Below are positions 41,701-50,520 of a stretch of 64,000 nucleotides of DNA, in pieces. Under the pieces are notes generated by a model. The model did not search any database. It worked only from the letters and a program-made list of their open reading frames with translations, and had not been told where the DNA came from. Each line of letters starts with the position of its first letter. Position 1 is the stretch's first letter. Origin of the DNA: Rebecca billardiae RCC1528 (lineage: Eukaryota > Haptophyta); assembly GCA_965240325.2 (NCBI GenBank), contig OZ251223.1, positions 1,984,001 to 2,048,000 of the forward strand, written 5' to 3'. A program made the position numbers and the translations under genes.

Positions 41701-42950
41701 CCGCGACCGGCCCCCAGCGCGCGGCAGCCGTGCAGCTCGCCGCTGCCGCGCCGGGCTCCGGGCTGTCGTGGGCCCTGTTCATGCTGCGGCGCGCGCTGCG
41801 CCTCATGCCCGTGCACCTGCTCGCGATGGCGTGCTCCGCGCCGTGGCGCGACCAGCGCCTGGCGTGCGAGCGCAACTGGGCGTCGCACCTTCTGTTCGTC
41901 AACAACCTGCGCGGCGGGATGGGCGACGCGTGCGTCGGGCAGTCGTGGTCGGTGGCGCTCGAGTTCCAGCTGTACGCGCTCTCGCCGCTGCTGCTGGGCT
42001 GGATCGCGACGGAGCGCTCGGGGGATGGTGACGAGCGCGTGCGCCGCGCGCTCGTCGCCGGCGCCCTCGGCACCGTCGCCGTCGCCACCGCGCGCGCGGC
42101 GGCCGGCGCGGCGTGGCCGCTGCTGCTGGACGGCGCGGTGGTGGCGTCGCCCGACCTCGTGCTCACGCAGGTGCCCACGCGCTCCGCGGCGTACCTGGCG
42201 GGCGTGGTCGCGGCGGTGCTGCACGAGCGCGGCGAGCAGCAGCGCCAGCGCGGCGGCGCGCCCTGCGCCGACATCGTGGCGCGGCTCACGGCCGGCCGCG
42301 CGCGCTGCGTGGCCGTCGGCGCGTGCACGCTCGCGCTCGCGGCGCTCGGGCCGGCAGATGCGGCCGGCGCGATCCGGCAGTGGAACCGCGAGTGGCCCGT
42401 GCTGCACGCGCTCGTCTTTGTGGCGGGGCGGCCGCTCTTCGGGCTGTGCACGGCCTTCTGGCTGCTGCACGCGCTGCGCTGGCCGAGCGCCCTCCGCGCG
42501 TTCCTCTGCGCGCGCGCGTGGACGGCCGTGGCCGCGGTCGCGTACCCCGCCTACCTGCTGCAGCACGTGCCGCTCTCGGTCGCGGCGCAGCTGACGGCGC
42601 GCGTGCCGTCCGCGCTCACGCTGCACGGCGTGCGAGGCGGCGCGCTCGCCTGCGCCGTGTTCGCCGCGTACGCCAGCCTCATGTGCGCGTCGACCCTGCT
42701 TCTCGCCGCGCTCGCCCACCTCGCCTTTGAGCGGCCGGTCCTGCGCTGGGTGGCGCGCGTGCGCGGCGCGACGGCGGCGGCGGTGCAGGCAGAAGTGGCG
42801 GCGGCGGCGGAGATCGAGATGGCAGCAGGAGCGGCGGACCCGCGATCGACCACGCCGGTTCCGCCGCCTGGCGCCGCTGATCCTGCTGCTACTGGCGCTG
42901 CTCATCAAACTGTCGTGGCTGGTGCGACAAGAGCGATGCATAATTATTAG
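38754..42950 (+). CDS. Fusion: family-2 glycosyltransferase + membrane acyltransferase-3
   Basis: A single exon encoding 1398 residues from the ATG at 38754. The N-terminal half is a cellulose-synthase-like GT2: two membrane helices (about 43-90), NLVVLDDGLQ (about 181), LLLDNDSW (DxD, about 339), GHNVVLRRAAVDAAGGYH then GADDLSTG (about 408-434) and QWQRYG (about 473, in place of QxxRW), followed by several membrane helices up to about 780. A linker leads to an acyltransferase-3 (OafA/NolL-type) domain from about residue 882: LPALDGVRALACLWVMLYHA, GVDMFLVLSGFLIGRMLL, FMLRRALRLMPVHLL, CVGQSWSVALEFQLYALSPL and further helices. GT2 enzymes polymerise and export a glycan; acyltransferase-3 proteins move acyl groups across membranes onto sugars. 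One polypeptide could thus make and acylate a polysaccharide. The acidic Asp residues and the acyltransferase His (YHA) are intact. Product and acyl donor are unknown. Confidence 0.88.
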   Translation: MGAGLVDADGAVRGLRARLLGSVAPNGAPACDERSDTRAYTCLEYVHICVFVLSVLFAGTLWGCAGATLCYHFAWSSSLCWLCTWAVPRLRRARAHGYLYSSDDDPTRELLASARRAGPERELTPGSDEPRAPTATVYVTVFTEPFDQVLQPTIEQALRVVRFYNRLAAAPDEAPRANLVVLDDGLQLVPDAERGARLGYYHAHGIAYIARPRDGEGGFVREGFFKKAGNLNFAHTLSALARATRPDISALDGAHVEHARAFGRGRRTAAGRCCEPDGPEGAWCSIHGVGKARLCARARAPDPAATAAPSRPLHAASPEQLARAAVHGVCGLGQYVLLLDNDSWAPESALVDSVRLLQRAPDAAYLQHVSAPLNEAESLVTRLHGVSSLIFWGVTMQSRAWAAPCPLLGHNVVLRRAAVDAAGGYHTGRGADDLSTGVSVRVRTGGHGRLAKLYPWRLGFREGLPVCYRRLLAQWQRYGAVANGTVTNPLADWATRGALQPNLGALLLTRAAARRGGGERGERGERGAPPAAPPHAAAAADEWAQPGRTAVSAAELFDLFLFFVPGLQGAVFFLAFLPYVQLVLWRAAILGPAALGGAPAAPAAGAVQPSEEVELGGAHVGLGGGFVVAALLPFLAAATLALQRDAPALPARARALHALLGGPLYLSLWLAFTRGFVVDHWCKAIDAYATTSVGRASRVPLAQHARAHRVQLLLGTACALCGACALARAPAALRLTAAADLLVGVFLLSAAYVLDPPVLPPALAHPPLGALRALGALGCRGARRVAAAVHPAALCACPLGDEPARPARVGRGGRARGKPVVDELQLQPAEPDAAANADRAAVAAAAMPKVESGAGCARRALGAVRGALRALGSLSERADERLPALDGVRALACLWVMLYHALGYWFSRRWDGQRGAYVWAGAFSEWAEAKPAPYLALLDSVLLSGAVTAGSLGVDMFLVLSGFLIGRMLLAQIGRARAAAPAAATGPQRAAAVQLAAAAPGSGLSWALFMLRRALRLMPVHLLAMACSAPWRDQRLACERNWASHLLFVNNLRGGMGDACVGQSWSVALEFQLYALSPLLLGWIATERSGDGDERVRRALVAGALGTVAVATARAAAGAAWPLLLDGAVVASPDLVLTQVPTRSAAYLAGVVAAVLHERGEQQRQRGGAPCADIVARLTAGRARCVAVGACTLALAALGPADAAGAIRQWNREWPVLHALVFVAGRPLFGLCTAFWLLHALRWPSALRAFLCARAWTAVAAVAYPAYLLQHVPLSVAAQLTARVPSALTLHGVRGGALACAVFAAYASLMCASTLLLAALAHLAFERPVLRWVARVRGATAAAVQAEVAAAAEIEMAAGAADPRSTTPVPPPGAADPAATGAAHQTVVAGATRAMHNY

Positions 42951-44572
42951 TGTCAGTCGTCACGCACTTTCGTCGTCAGACTACATCTGCGCTATATTAT
43001 TATTGGCAGAAATATTTATCACGCGACGCGGTCCGTTGTACTGTTACCTGCTTTATTGAAATAAGTATATATAATAATAATAATTTATTATAAATAAGTT
43101 ATTATTGGACCGCCTTGTGGCTTATCTAATTAATAGGTCGTACCTAGCAACTTTTAGCTAGAGTAGCTAGGCGCTCGATCGTCGTGATGACGCGGCGAAA
43201 GACAATTAAGGTTCAAGGAATACATAGTTTAATTGGCCGGACGCTTGCTGTCGTCCTGATGCTGATGATTATCCGGCAGCCAGCAACCACCGTGCTCGGC
43301 CTGACGAACTCACGACGCCGAGTAACTAAGTAGTACGCAGCATGCATGAACAGTTATTCTGCCATCATCAGCAGTATAGTAGCGCTCTGTAGCTGCTGCT
43401 GCCAATATATCGGGCGGACGAGTTTGATGCGTGATGATGCCTGTATACCGTCGTACGTCAGTCCGAGCGACTAAGATTCATGGGCCGTGTAACCGAAGCC
43501 GCGGCAGCCCTCTGCCCTGTTGCTGTTGCTCATTGACGAGTCAGCTAAAGTGATACAGTAGCTTAACATCAGTCATCGACCGATAAGTAGCCGGCCATGT
43601 CCGAATTTATCCGCGGCGGGAGGCTCCATAACGCGGATCGACGATTGCGGGTGCGGGCATCTATCGCGCGGAAGAGTCACGCGGGTATAGTGATGAATCG
43701 TCGCGCAATCAGACAGAATGACGATGCTAGATGGCGCACAACGACTAACAAGGCTGCTGACAATGGCGGGCAGCGCCGCCGGCTGGGGAGTCACTGCCAA
43801 TGAAGATAGCAGCAGAATGATGGTGAGGAACGAATCATCGCTGCCAGTAATCGCGTCTTTATTGTTGCGCCAGGGCTGATGCACCGAATAGGCCGCCAGC
43901 TTGCGCTCCTGAGTCCTGTGCCGCTGCCGCACGCATGCACTGCAGACGCACTCTGCAAATAAGTCCGATTCGCGCCGCCTGGCGCCTACTTGAACGAAGG
44001 TTCACTTTGCGGCGGGCTCGGTAAAGGGCCCGCCATTCACCTCGCCGTCCTCTTCCTCCGCCTCGTCGTCGTCTTCAAGTCAGGTTGGGAGTGCCTTGCC
44101 ACTTATGTACATCAGGGGGCAGAAGACGCAGAAGTCGCCGACTCGATCTCGTCGCGCGGCCATCTGGCTGGGACGACGTGCCCCTTGATGCGGCGCGGAG
44201 TCGCTCGATTCGCGCCACGGCGGCCTCGTCAGCCCTGGCAGTGCCAATGTAGCGCGGCAGGTCCACCGCCCAGGTCCGTCGGCCGAACGCTCACCTTATG
44301 GCCCAGCGGCTCGCTCTCGCCTTCGGCGAGCAGCCCTCGACGCGTGCCCATGATAACGACTCCTCATTCCGATGCGGTAGTTATCGAAGAACATCCGAGG
44401 CGCGCGCGAGGCCCTGATGCCTGATGGCTGATGCAGGCACACGCGGGAGTTCACGGGGAACAGAGAGCCAGAAGAGTTCGCCATCGCGCAGACTTCCCTC
44501 GCGAGCGGCGACGCGGCAAGCACTGCAAATAATTCTGGCGAACCTTGCTGCCTTGCTTGGCCAGTAGTATCA

Positions 44573-44616
<44 letters not shown>

Positions 44617-45032
44617 CAAATCGGCAATACGTACCCCCCAATAAGGCCATACCTGCACCTTAGTTACAATAAATGGAATGATGGTACCATAAAAAAGCAT
44701 CTTCATCTTCGCTTGCAGGGAACCAGTTGTGATCAATCAAGAGCTCCAGCGCTGGTCGATTTCGTCACAAGTATTTACGATGTTTGGCGTGCTATTTCAA
44801 GTGTAGCCCATTATCAATCTCGACATCACCAACATCGGAAAGCACTTTGCTGCCGCAGTTTTCCATACCTGATGATACACATGAGCGTTTTTGACGATTG
44901 CATCGATTAACCAATAAGGGATTGTGGCCCAGAAGCTAGGCAAGTAAGGCAACGAGGCAAGGGGCTCCGTGCTTTGCTGTTGAGCCAGGCGCAGCGCCCG
45001 CCCGCCCCCCTCACCATCGTGAACTCAGAACT
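42951..45032. other. Gene-poor stretch, 2.1 kb
   Basis: Much AT-richer than flanking genes. It contains AT-rich sequence just after the fusion gene (ATAATAATAATTTATTATAA near 43072), a TAG microsatellite, and at 44.2-44.9 kb a minus-strand stretch with protein-like fragments broken by stops (for example SGSLFPVNSRVCLHQ) that I cannot identify. No intact gene is supported. Confidence 0.55.
44573..44616. repeat. (TAG)n microsatellite
   Basis: About fourteen TAG units in a row. Confidence 0.95.
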
Positions 45033-48000
45033 ATGGACGAACATCAACGGGCCGAGGAGCAGCTGCTCCGGCGCAGGTCGGAGCGTGGCGACGCACGCTC
45101 CACCTTCCTCTTAGCCGAGCGCCTCGACCGTGGTGACAGTTTTGCCCGGGACGAAGCCTTCCGCCTGCACCGCAGGCTCGCTGACGACCACGGCCTCGCC
45201 GACGCCCAGAACCGGCTTGGCGAGATCTGTGCGTCAGGTACGCACGGGCAGGCGAAAGATGCAGTGGAGGCAGCCCGCTGGTACCGGCTTGCGGCCGACC
45301 AGGGCAACGCAGTCGCGCAGTGCAACCTGGGCCAGTGTTATCAGCACGGCGAAGGTGTGCCGCAGGACATGGCTGAGGCCGTACGCTTGTACCGGCGTGC
45401 GGCCGAGCAGGGCGACGCAGGCGCGCAGTGCAACCTGGGCTGGTGCTGTGAGCGCGGCGAGGGGGTGCCGCAGGACATGGCCGAAGCTGTACGCTGGCAC
45501 CGGCTGGCGGCCGAGCAGGGCAACGCATATGCGCAGTGCAACCTGGGCTGGTGCTATCAGCACGGCGAAGGTGTGCCGCAGGACATGGCTGAGGCCGTAC
45601 GCTTGTACCGGCGTGCGGCCGAGCAGGGCGACGCAGTCGCGCAGTGCAACCTGGGCCAGTGCTATCAGCACGGCGAAGGTGTGCCGCAGGACATGGCTGA
45701 GGCCGTACGCTGGCACCGGCTGGCGGCCGAGCAGGGCAACGCATATGCGCAGTGCAACCTGGGCTGGTGCTGTGAGCGCGGCGAGGGGGTGCCGCAGGAC
45801 ATGGCCGAAGCTGTACGCTGGCACCGGCTCGCGGCCGAGCAGGGCAACGCAGACGCGCAGAGCAACCTGGGCTGGTGCTGTGAGCGCGGCGAGGGGGTGC
45901 CGCAGGACATGGCCGAAGCTGTACGCTGGTACCGGCTGGCGGCCGAGCAGGGCAACGCAGACGCGCAGTACAACCTGGGCCAGTGCTATCAGCACGGCGA
46001 GGGTATGCCACAGGACATGGCCGAGGCTGTACGCTGGTACCGGCTCGCGGCCGAGCAGGGCAACGCAGACGCGCAGTGCAACCTGGGCCAGTGTTATCAG
46101 CTCGGCGAAGGTGTGCCGCAGGACATGGCTGAGGCCGTACGCTTGTACCGGCGTGCGGCCGAGCAGGGCGACGCAGGCGCGCAGTGCAACCTGGGCCAGT
46201 GTTATCAGCACGGCGAAGGTGTGCCGCAGGACATGGCTGAGGCCGTACGCTTGTACCGGCGTGCGGCCGAGCAGGGCGACGCAGGCGCGCAGTGCAACCT
46301 GGGCTTGTGCCATCAGCACGGCGAAGGTGTGCCGCAGGACATGGCTGAGGCCGTACGCTGGCACCGGCTGGCGGCCGAGCAGGGCAACGCATATGCGCAG
46401 TGCAACCTGGGCTGGTGCTGTGAGCGCGGCGAGGGGGTGCCGCAGGACATGGCCGAGGCTGTGCGCTGGTACCGGCTCGCGGCCGAGCAGGGCGACGCAG
46501 GCGCGCAGTGCAACCTGGGCCAGTGTTATCAGCACGGCGAAGGTGTGCCGCAGGACATGGCTGAGGCCGTACGCTTGTACCGGCGTGCGGCCGAGCAGGG
46601 CGACGCAAGCGCGCAGTGCAACCTGGGCTTGTGCCATCAGCACGGCGAAGGTGTGCCGCAGGACATGGCTGAGGCCGTACGCTGGTACCGGCTGGCGGCC
46701 GAGCAGGGCGACGCATATGCGCAGTGCAACCTGGGCTGGTGCTATCAGCACGGCGAGGGTATGCCACAGGACATGGCCGAGGCTGTACGCTGGTACCGGC
46801 TCGCGGCCGACCAGGGCCACGCAGTCGCGCAGTGCAACCTGGGCCAGTGCTATCAGCACGGCGAAGGTGTGCCGCAGGACATGGCCGAGGCTGTGCGCTG
46901 GTACCGGCTTGCGGCCGACCAGGGCGACGCAGTCGCGCAGTGCAACCTGGGCCAGTGTTATCAGCACGGCGAAGGTGTGCCGCAGGACATGGCTGAGGCC
47001 GTACGCTTGTACCGGCGTGCGGCCGAGCAGGGCGACGCAGGCGCGCAGTGCAAGCTGGGCTGGTGCTGTGAGCACGGCGAAGGTGTGCCGCAGGACATGG
47101 CTGAAGCCGTACGCTGGCACCGGCTGGCGGCCGAGCAGGGCAACGCATATGCGCAGTGCAACCTGGGCTGGTGCTGTGAGCGCGGCGAGGGGGTGCCGCA
47201 GGACATGGCCGAAGCTGTACGCTGGTACCGGCTGGCGGCCGAGCAGGGCAACGCAGACGCGCAGTACAACCTGGGCCAGTGCTATCAGCACGGCGAGGGT
47301 ATGCCACAGGACATGGCCGAGGCTGTACGCTGGTACCGGCTCGCGGCCGACCAGGGCCACGCAGTCGCGCAGTGCAACCTTGGCGGGCGCTATCAGCACG
47401 GCGAGGGTGTGCCGCAGGACATGGCAGACGCTGTACGCTGGTACCGGCTCGCGGCCGACCAGGGCAACGCAGTCGCGCAGTGCAACCTGGGCCAGTGCTA
47501 TCAGCACGGCGAAGGTGTGCCGCAGGACATGGCCGAGGCTGTGCGCTGGTACCGGCTTGCGGCCGACCAGGGCCACGCAGGCGCGCAGTGCAACCTGGGC
47601 CAGTGCTATCAGCACAGCGAAGGTATGCCGCAGGACATGGCTGAGGCCGTACGCTTGTACCGGCTTGCGGCCGAGCAGGACAACGCAGACGCGCAGTGCC
47701 ACCTGGGCTGGTGCCATCAGCACTGCGAAGGTGTGCCGCAGGACATGGCCGAAGCTGTACGCTGGTACCGGCTTGCAGCCGAGCGAGGCCACGCATATGC
47801 GCAGTGCAAGCTGGGCCATTGCTATAAGCACGGCAAGGGAGTGCGGCAGGATGCTGCTGAGGCAGCACTGTGGTTCCGCCTGGCAGCGGATGGGGACTCG
47901 CCCGAGGGCTGCAACGAGCTCGGGCGGCTGATGCTGGCAGGCCTAGGCGTGCACAGCAATGTGGTGGAGGGCGCACGGCTGCTGCGCCGTGCCAGCGAGC

Positions 48001-48299
48001 TCAATAGCTCATGGGACACAAGCACTGTGCTCGCCGAGTTCGCAGGAGAGCGTGAGGTGGTGTCAAAGTGCTGCATTATCTGCGCCAAGACTGGTCGTGG
48101 GCTGAAGAAGTGCAACGGGTGCCGAGTGGCAGTCTTCTGCTGCAGTGAGCACCAGCGGCACGCATGGAGGGCACACAAGCCGCACTGCGCCGAGTGGTGT
48201 GCCGACATCACGCCGTCGCCACCAGCACCCCCGGGCCTGGGACGACTACATCAAGCAGACAATATGAATGACGATGATGTCTATGATTCGGCCGGATGA
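45033..48299 (+). CDS. Sel1-like repeat protein with C-terminal MYND finger
   Basis: A single exon of 1088 residues. After a short N-terminal helical region come tandem 36-residue Sel1-like repeats of the form QHGEGVPQDMAEAVRWYRLA followed by AEQGNADAQCNLGQCY. I count 23 nearly identical units plus a degenerate one at each end, each encoded by 108 bp, spanning about 45.25-47.9 kb. Sel1 repeats are TPR-like helix pairs forming an interaction superhelix. The C-terminus is a MYND zinc finger (CCIICAKTGRGLKKCNGCRV, then FCCSEHQRHAW and HKPHC). No signal peptide or membrane helix is seen. Blocks of two to three units recur (for example units 6-7 and 18-19), pointing to recent duplication or conversion. 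Several other frames are also open across the array, a by-product of the repeat period and GC bias. It is probably a scaffold protein; the partner is unknown. Confidence 0.88.
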   Translation: MDEHQRAEEQLLRRRSERGDARSTFLLAERLDRGDSFARDEAFRLHRRLADDHGLADAQNRLGEICASGTHGQAKDAVEAARWYRLAADQGNAVAQCNLGQCYQHGEGVPQDMAEAVRLYRRAAEQGDAGAQCNLGWCCERGEGVPQDMAEAVRWHRLAAEQGNAYAQCNLGWCYQHGEGVPQDMAEAVRLYRRAAEQGDAVAQCNLGQCYQHGEGVPQDMAEAVRWHRLAAEQGNAYAQCNLGWCCERGEGVPQDMAEAVRWHRLAAEQGNADAQSNLGWCCERGEGVPQDMAEAVRWYRLAAEQGNADAQYNLGQCYQHGEGMPQDMAEAVRWYRLAAEQGNADAQCNLGQCYQLGEGVPQDMAEAVRLYRRAAEQGDAGAQCNLGQCYQHGEGVPQDMAEAVRLYRRAAEQGDAGAQCNLGLCHQHGEGVPQDMAEAVRWHRLAAEQGNAYAQCNLGWCCERGEGVPQDMAEAVRWYRLAAEQGDAGAQCNLGQCYQHGEGVPQDMAEAVRLYRRAAEQGDASAQCNLGLCHQHGEGVPQDMAEAVRWYRLAAEQGDAYAQCNLGWCYQHGEGMPQDMAEAVRWYRLAADQGHAVAQCNLGQCYQHGEGVPQDMAEAVRWYRLAADQGDAVAQCNLGQCYQHGEGVPQDMAEAVRLYRRAAEQGDAGAQCKLGWCCEHGEGVPQDMAEAVRWHRLAAEQGNAYAQCNLGWCCERGEGVPQDMAEAVRWYRLAAEQGNADAQYNLGQCYQHGEGMPQDMAEAVRWYRLAADQGHAVAQCNLGGRYQHGEGVPQDMADAVRWYRLAADQGNAVAQCNLGQCYQHGEGVPQDMAEAVRWYRLAADQGHAGAQCNLGQCYQHSEGMPQDMAEAVRLYRLAAEQDNADAQCHLGWCHQHCEGVPQDMAEAVRWYRLAAERGHAYAQCKLGHCYKHGKGVRQDAAEAALWFRLAADGDSPEGCNELGRLMLAGLGVHSNVVEGARLLRRASELNSSWDTSTVLAEFAGEREVVSKCCIICAKTGRGLKKCNGCRVAVFCCSEHQRHAWRAHKPHCAEWCADITPSPPAPPGLGRLHQADNMNDDDVYDSAG
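45320..47800 (+). repeat. 108-bp coding tandem array
   Basis: Twenty-three 108-bp units, each with the same GTGCCGCAGGACATGGC-type core (variants ATGCCGCAG or ATGCCACAG), varying mainly at a few codons (TGGTAC/TGGCAC/TTGTAC; GGCAAC/GGCGAC/GGCCAC). The nucleotide-level similarity shows homogenisation, not only protein-level constraint. Confidence 0.92.
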
Positions 48300-48606
48300 T
48301 TATCGACGCGATGCTGAATGTAATTAATCACAATGATCATGATGAGTGATGGCCGGATGATATTAAGTATATCGAGATTAAAGTCGCTCATCAGATACAT
48401 GATCGGCTACGCCGATCTTCGGGTAGTAAACAACGAAGTTGAGGGCGCACGGCCCTGGTAGTTGTGAGTCTAGTAGTTGTCGTGCGCGCATTCTTCACCG
48501 CCGAATCACGATGCGCGCGCCCCGGGCGCGTCGCCGTGCAGGAGGCGCGAGCGCGAGTAATCGACGCGATCGACGGCCTCGGGGGGCTGCGCCGTGTCGC
48601 GGCTCT
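48300..48606. other. Gene-free stretch containing repeat R1
   Basis: About 300 bases between the Sel1-MYND stop and the NWD1-like pseudogene; 48399-48597 is the left copy of repeat R1. Confidence 0.6.
48399..48597 (-). repeat. Repeat R1, left copy (inverted relative to 55349-55534)
   Basis: Shares a series of landmarks with the reverse complement of 55349-55534: the hairpin GATCGGC-TAC-GCCGATC at 48401-48417, GTAGTAAACAACGAAGTTGA, GGGCGCACGGCCCT, and CGCGTCGCCGTGCAGGAGGC. On the minus strand both copies can encode the same short C-terminus (RVDYSR, then RLLHGDAPGARIVIR). Confidence 0.85.
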
Positions 48607-50300
48607 TCATTCAGTCTTCACGCAGCCGGCGTGCCCCTCGAGCGCGCGCACGCACTCTGACTCGGCGGTGTCCCACGCCCACAGCCGCACGACCGCGTCG
48701 CTGTCGTCGCCCGCGCTCGCCGCGACGCGCCCGTCGGCCGAGAGTGCGACCGCCTCCACCCAGCCGGCGTGCGCTAGCAGCACAGCCTCGCACGGCCCGC
48801 GCGCGGCGAGCAGGGGCGCTCGCGCGCAGTGCTCGCGCCCGCGCGCCCAGCTGGCGCGGGCGGCCGGGTGCGCGGCGCGCGGCGCGCGCCGCGCCCACGC
48901 GGTCGCGGACTCGTGCGGCGCCGAGCCAACCGGCTGCTCGAGGCACAGCGCGAGGCAGCGGCCCGGCGCCGTGGCGGCGGCGGAGGCGCTCAGCCGCGCG
49001 AGCTGCAGCCAGTCCGCGACGCGCGCGCGCAGCGCCGCAGCCTCCGCGCGCGCGGCCGCGCCCGGCTCGCCGCCGCCGCCGCCGCGCGCGTCGGCGTCGG
49101 CGAGCGCCGCGGCCGTGTCTGCGAGGTCGCGCACGTACTCGGTCTCGAGGCCGTGCCGCGCGCGCGCCTCCCACCCGTCCGCGCCCGCGTCGGTGAGCTC
49201 GCGCGCCGCGTCGGCCGCGCGCCCGGCCGCGAGCAGCGCTTGCACTAGCTCCTCGCACCGGCGCACATTGAGCACGGCGGCGTCGCGGCCGGCGAAGGCC
49301 GAGGCGCGCGGCGGAGAGGAGCAGGGGCTGCGGCGCGACGCGCCGCCGCCCGTCCTCGCCGCCGGTGGCCTTCGGGTGGCGCAGCGGTTTGGCGGCCTCG
49401 CCCGCCCACGTGCCAGCCCAGAAATCTGCGAGCGCGTGCGCGTCGGCCGCGCGGGCGTACCGTGCCGCCGCCGCCTCGGCCACCTGATGAGGCGGTGGTA
49501 CCAGCGCAAACAAAGGGCCGTCGCCGCCGGCGGCGAGCAGCAAGCCGAGCGCGTCGCGCACGGCGAGCCACACGGGCAGCCGCACCACCGCCGGCACCCA
49601 GAACTCGAACACGGACGCCAGCACGTCCTCGTGCAGAGAGAGCGAGCCTCCTCCAGCTCGGCACTCGAGAGGCCGCGGCGCGACGCGCAGATGGCGCCGC
49701 ACGCGCGCCGCACGAGCATCGCGCTGTGCAGCCGCTCGACGCGCTCGAAGGTGGCGGCGACGGCGGCGCGCGCGTCGGCGGGCAGGTGCGCGGGCGGCGG
49801 CTCGCCCGAGCGCCACTCCGCCGCCGCGTCGGCGAGCAGCACGGCGTGCAGCGCGCTCGGCGCCTCTCCGAGTGCCGAGCGCACCGCCTCGGCCTGCCGC
49901 GCGTCGAGCGTGCGCCCCGCCGCGCCGAGCCGGCCTCGCACCACCGCCTCCGCGTCCGCCGCCGAGAGCCCGCCGAGCTGCAGCGCGGGCACGCCCAGCT
50001 GCGCGAGCCGCGTCGCGCACCCGTAACGGTAGCCGCCAGCGTCACCGCCAGCGTCACCGCCAGCGTCAGCGCCCGAGTCGATCTGCGCCAAAAAGGACAG
50101 AGTCAAGAAGCGTGTCGAGCGGCGCGGTGGAGACTCACCGTGGAGAGCAGCGCGGAGTAGCGCACGCGCTCGCCGCCCTCAAGCACCGCCTCGTGCTCGT
50201 GCGCCGCGAACGAGCGGCTCGCGCCGCCGTCCTCGCTGGAGCCCGACGTGACGACGCGCCTCCGCGGTCTGCGCGCGCGCAGCCGCGGCCCGCGCAAGCA
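48607..50300 (-). pseudogene. NWD1-like NACHT-WD40 gene, truncated and frameshifted
   Basis: Minus-strand fragments fit the region after the NACHT ATPase of NWD1-type STAND proteins. A first exon piece (SFAAHEHEAVLEGGERVRYS) joins across a GTGAGT...GCGCAG intron (50114-50155 region) to ATRLAQLGVPALQLGGLSAA and RGLSSAELEE. A one-base frameshift near 49660 then leads into a winged-helix-like part (LSLHEDVLASVFEFWVPAVV, HALADFWAGTWAG), and a second shift near 49305 restores the frame (GRDAAVLNVRRCEELVQALL). At the end is about one WD40 blade (AHAGWVEAVALSADGRVAAS, LEGHAGC) instead of the many expected. The ATPase domain is missing upstream, where repeat R2 begins. STAND NACHT proteins act as sensors or switches; this copy is broken. 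Frameshifts could be sequencing errors, but the missing ends could not. Confidence 0.6.
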
Positions 50301-50520
50301 CCTGGGTATTTTTCGACCACGCTTGTCCCTAAGTGCGCCTTTAGTGCGGCAGCTCAAAAAATGGCGTTTCGCTTCAAAGAATAATCGAATATACCAGCAC
50401 CCTATGGGGGTTGAAAGAGATCGTACCTGTGCAAATACAAGAATTGATTGCCGCCCGCATTGACGTCGCGCATCCGAGTAAGCTAGAGTGACCAAGAGTA
50501 TATCACTCAATATCAGCGTG

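Noticed and set aside
44545-44736. Poly-Tyr or poly-Val frames
   Set aside because: Translation of the TAG/GTA microsatellite.
45320-47800. CRISPR-like regular repeats
   Set aside because: The 108-bp periodicity is coding, contiguous without spacers, and explained by Sel1 units in a eukaryotic gene.
45031-47976. Long open frames in two other registers and antisense across the Sel1 array
   Set aside because: They arise because a 108-bp unit without stops in those frames is repeated; the MYND finger and N-terminus exist only in the chosen frame.
48464-50026. 520-codon plus-strand frame opposite the NWD1-like pseudogene
   Set aside because: Low-complexity Ser/Ala/Arg sequence with no domain; the minus strand shows recognisable NWD1-type sequence.
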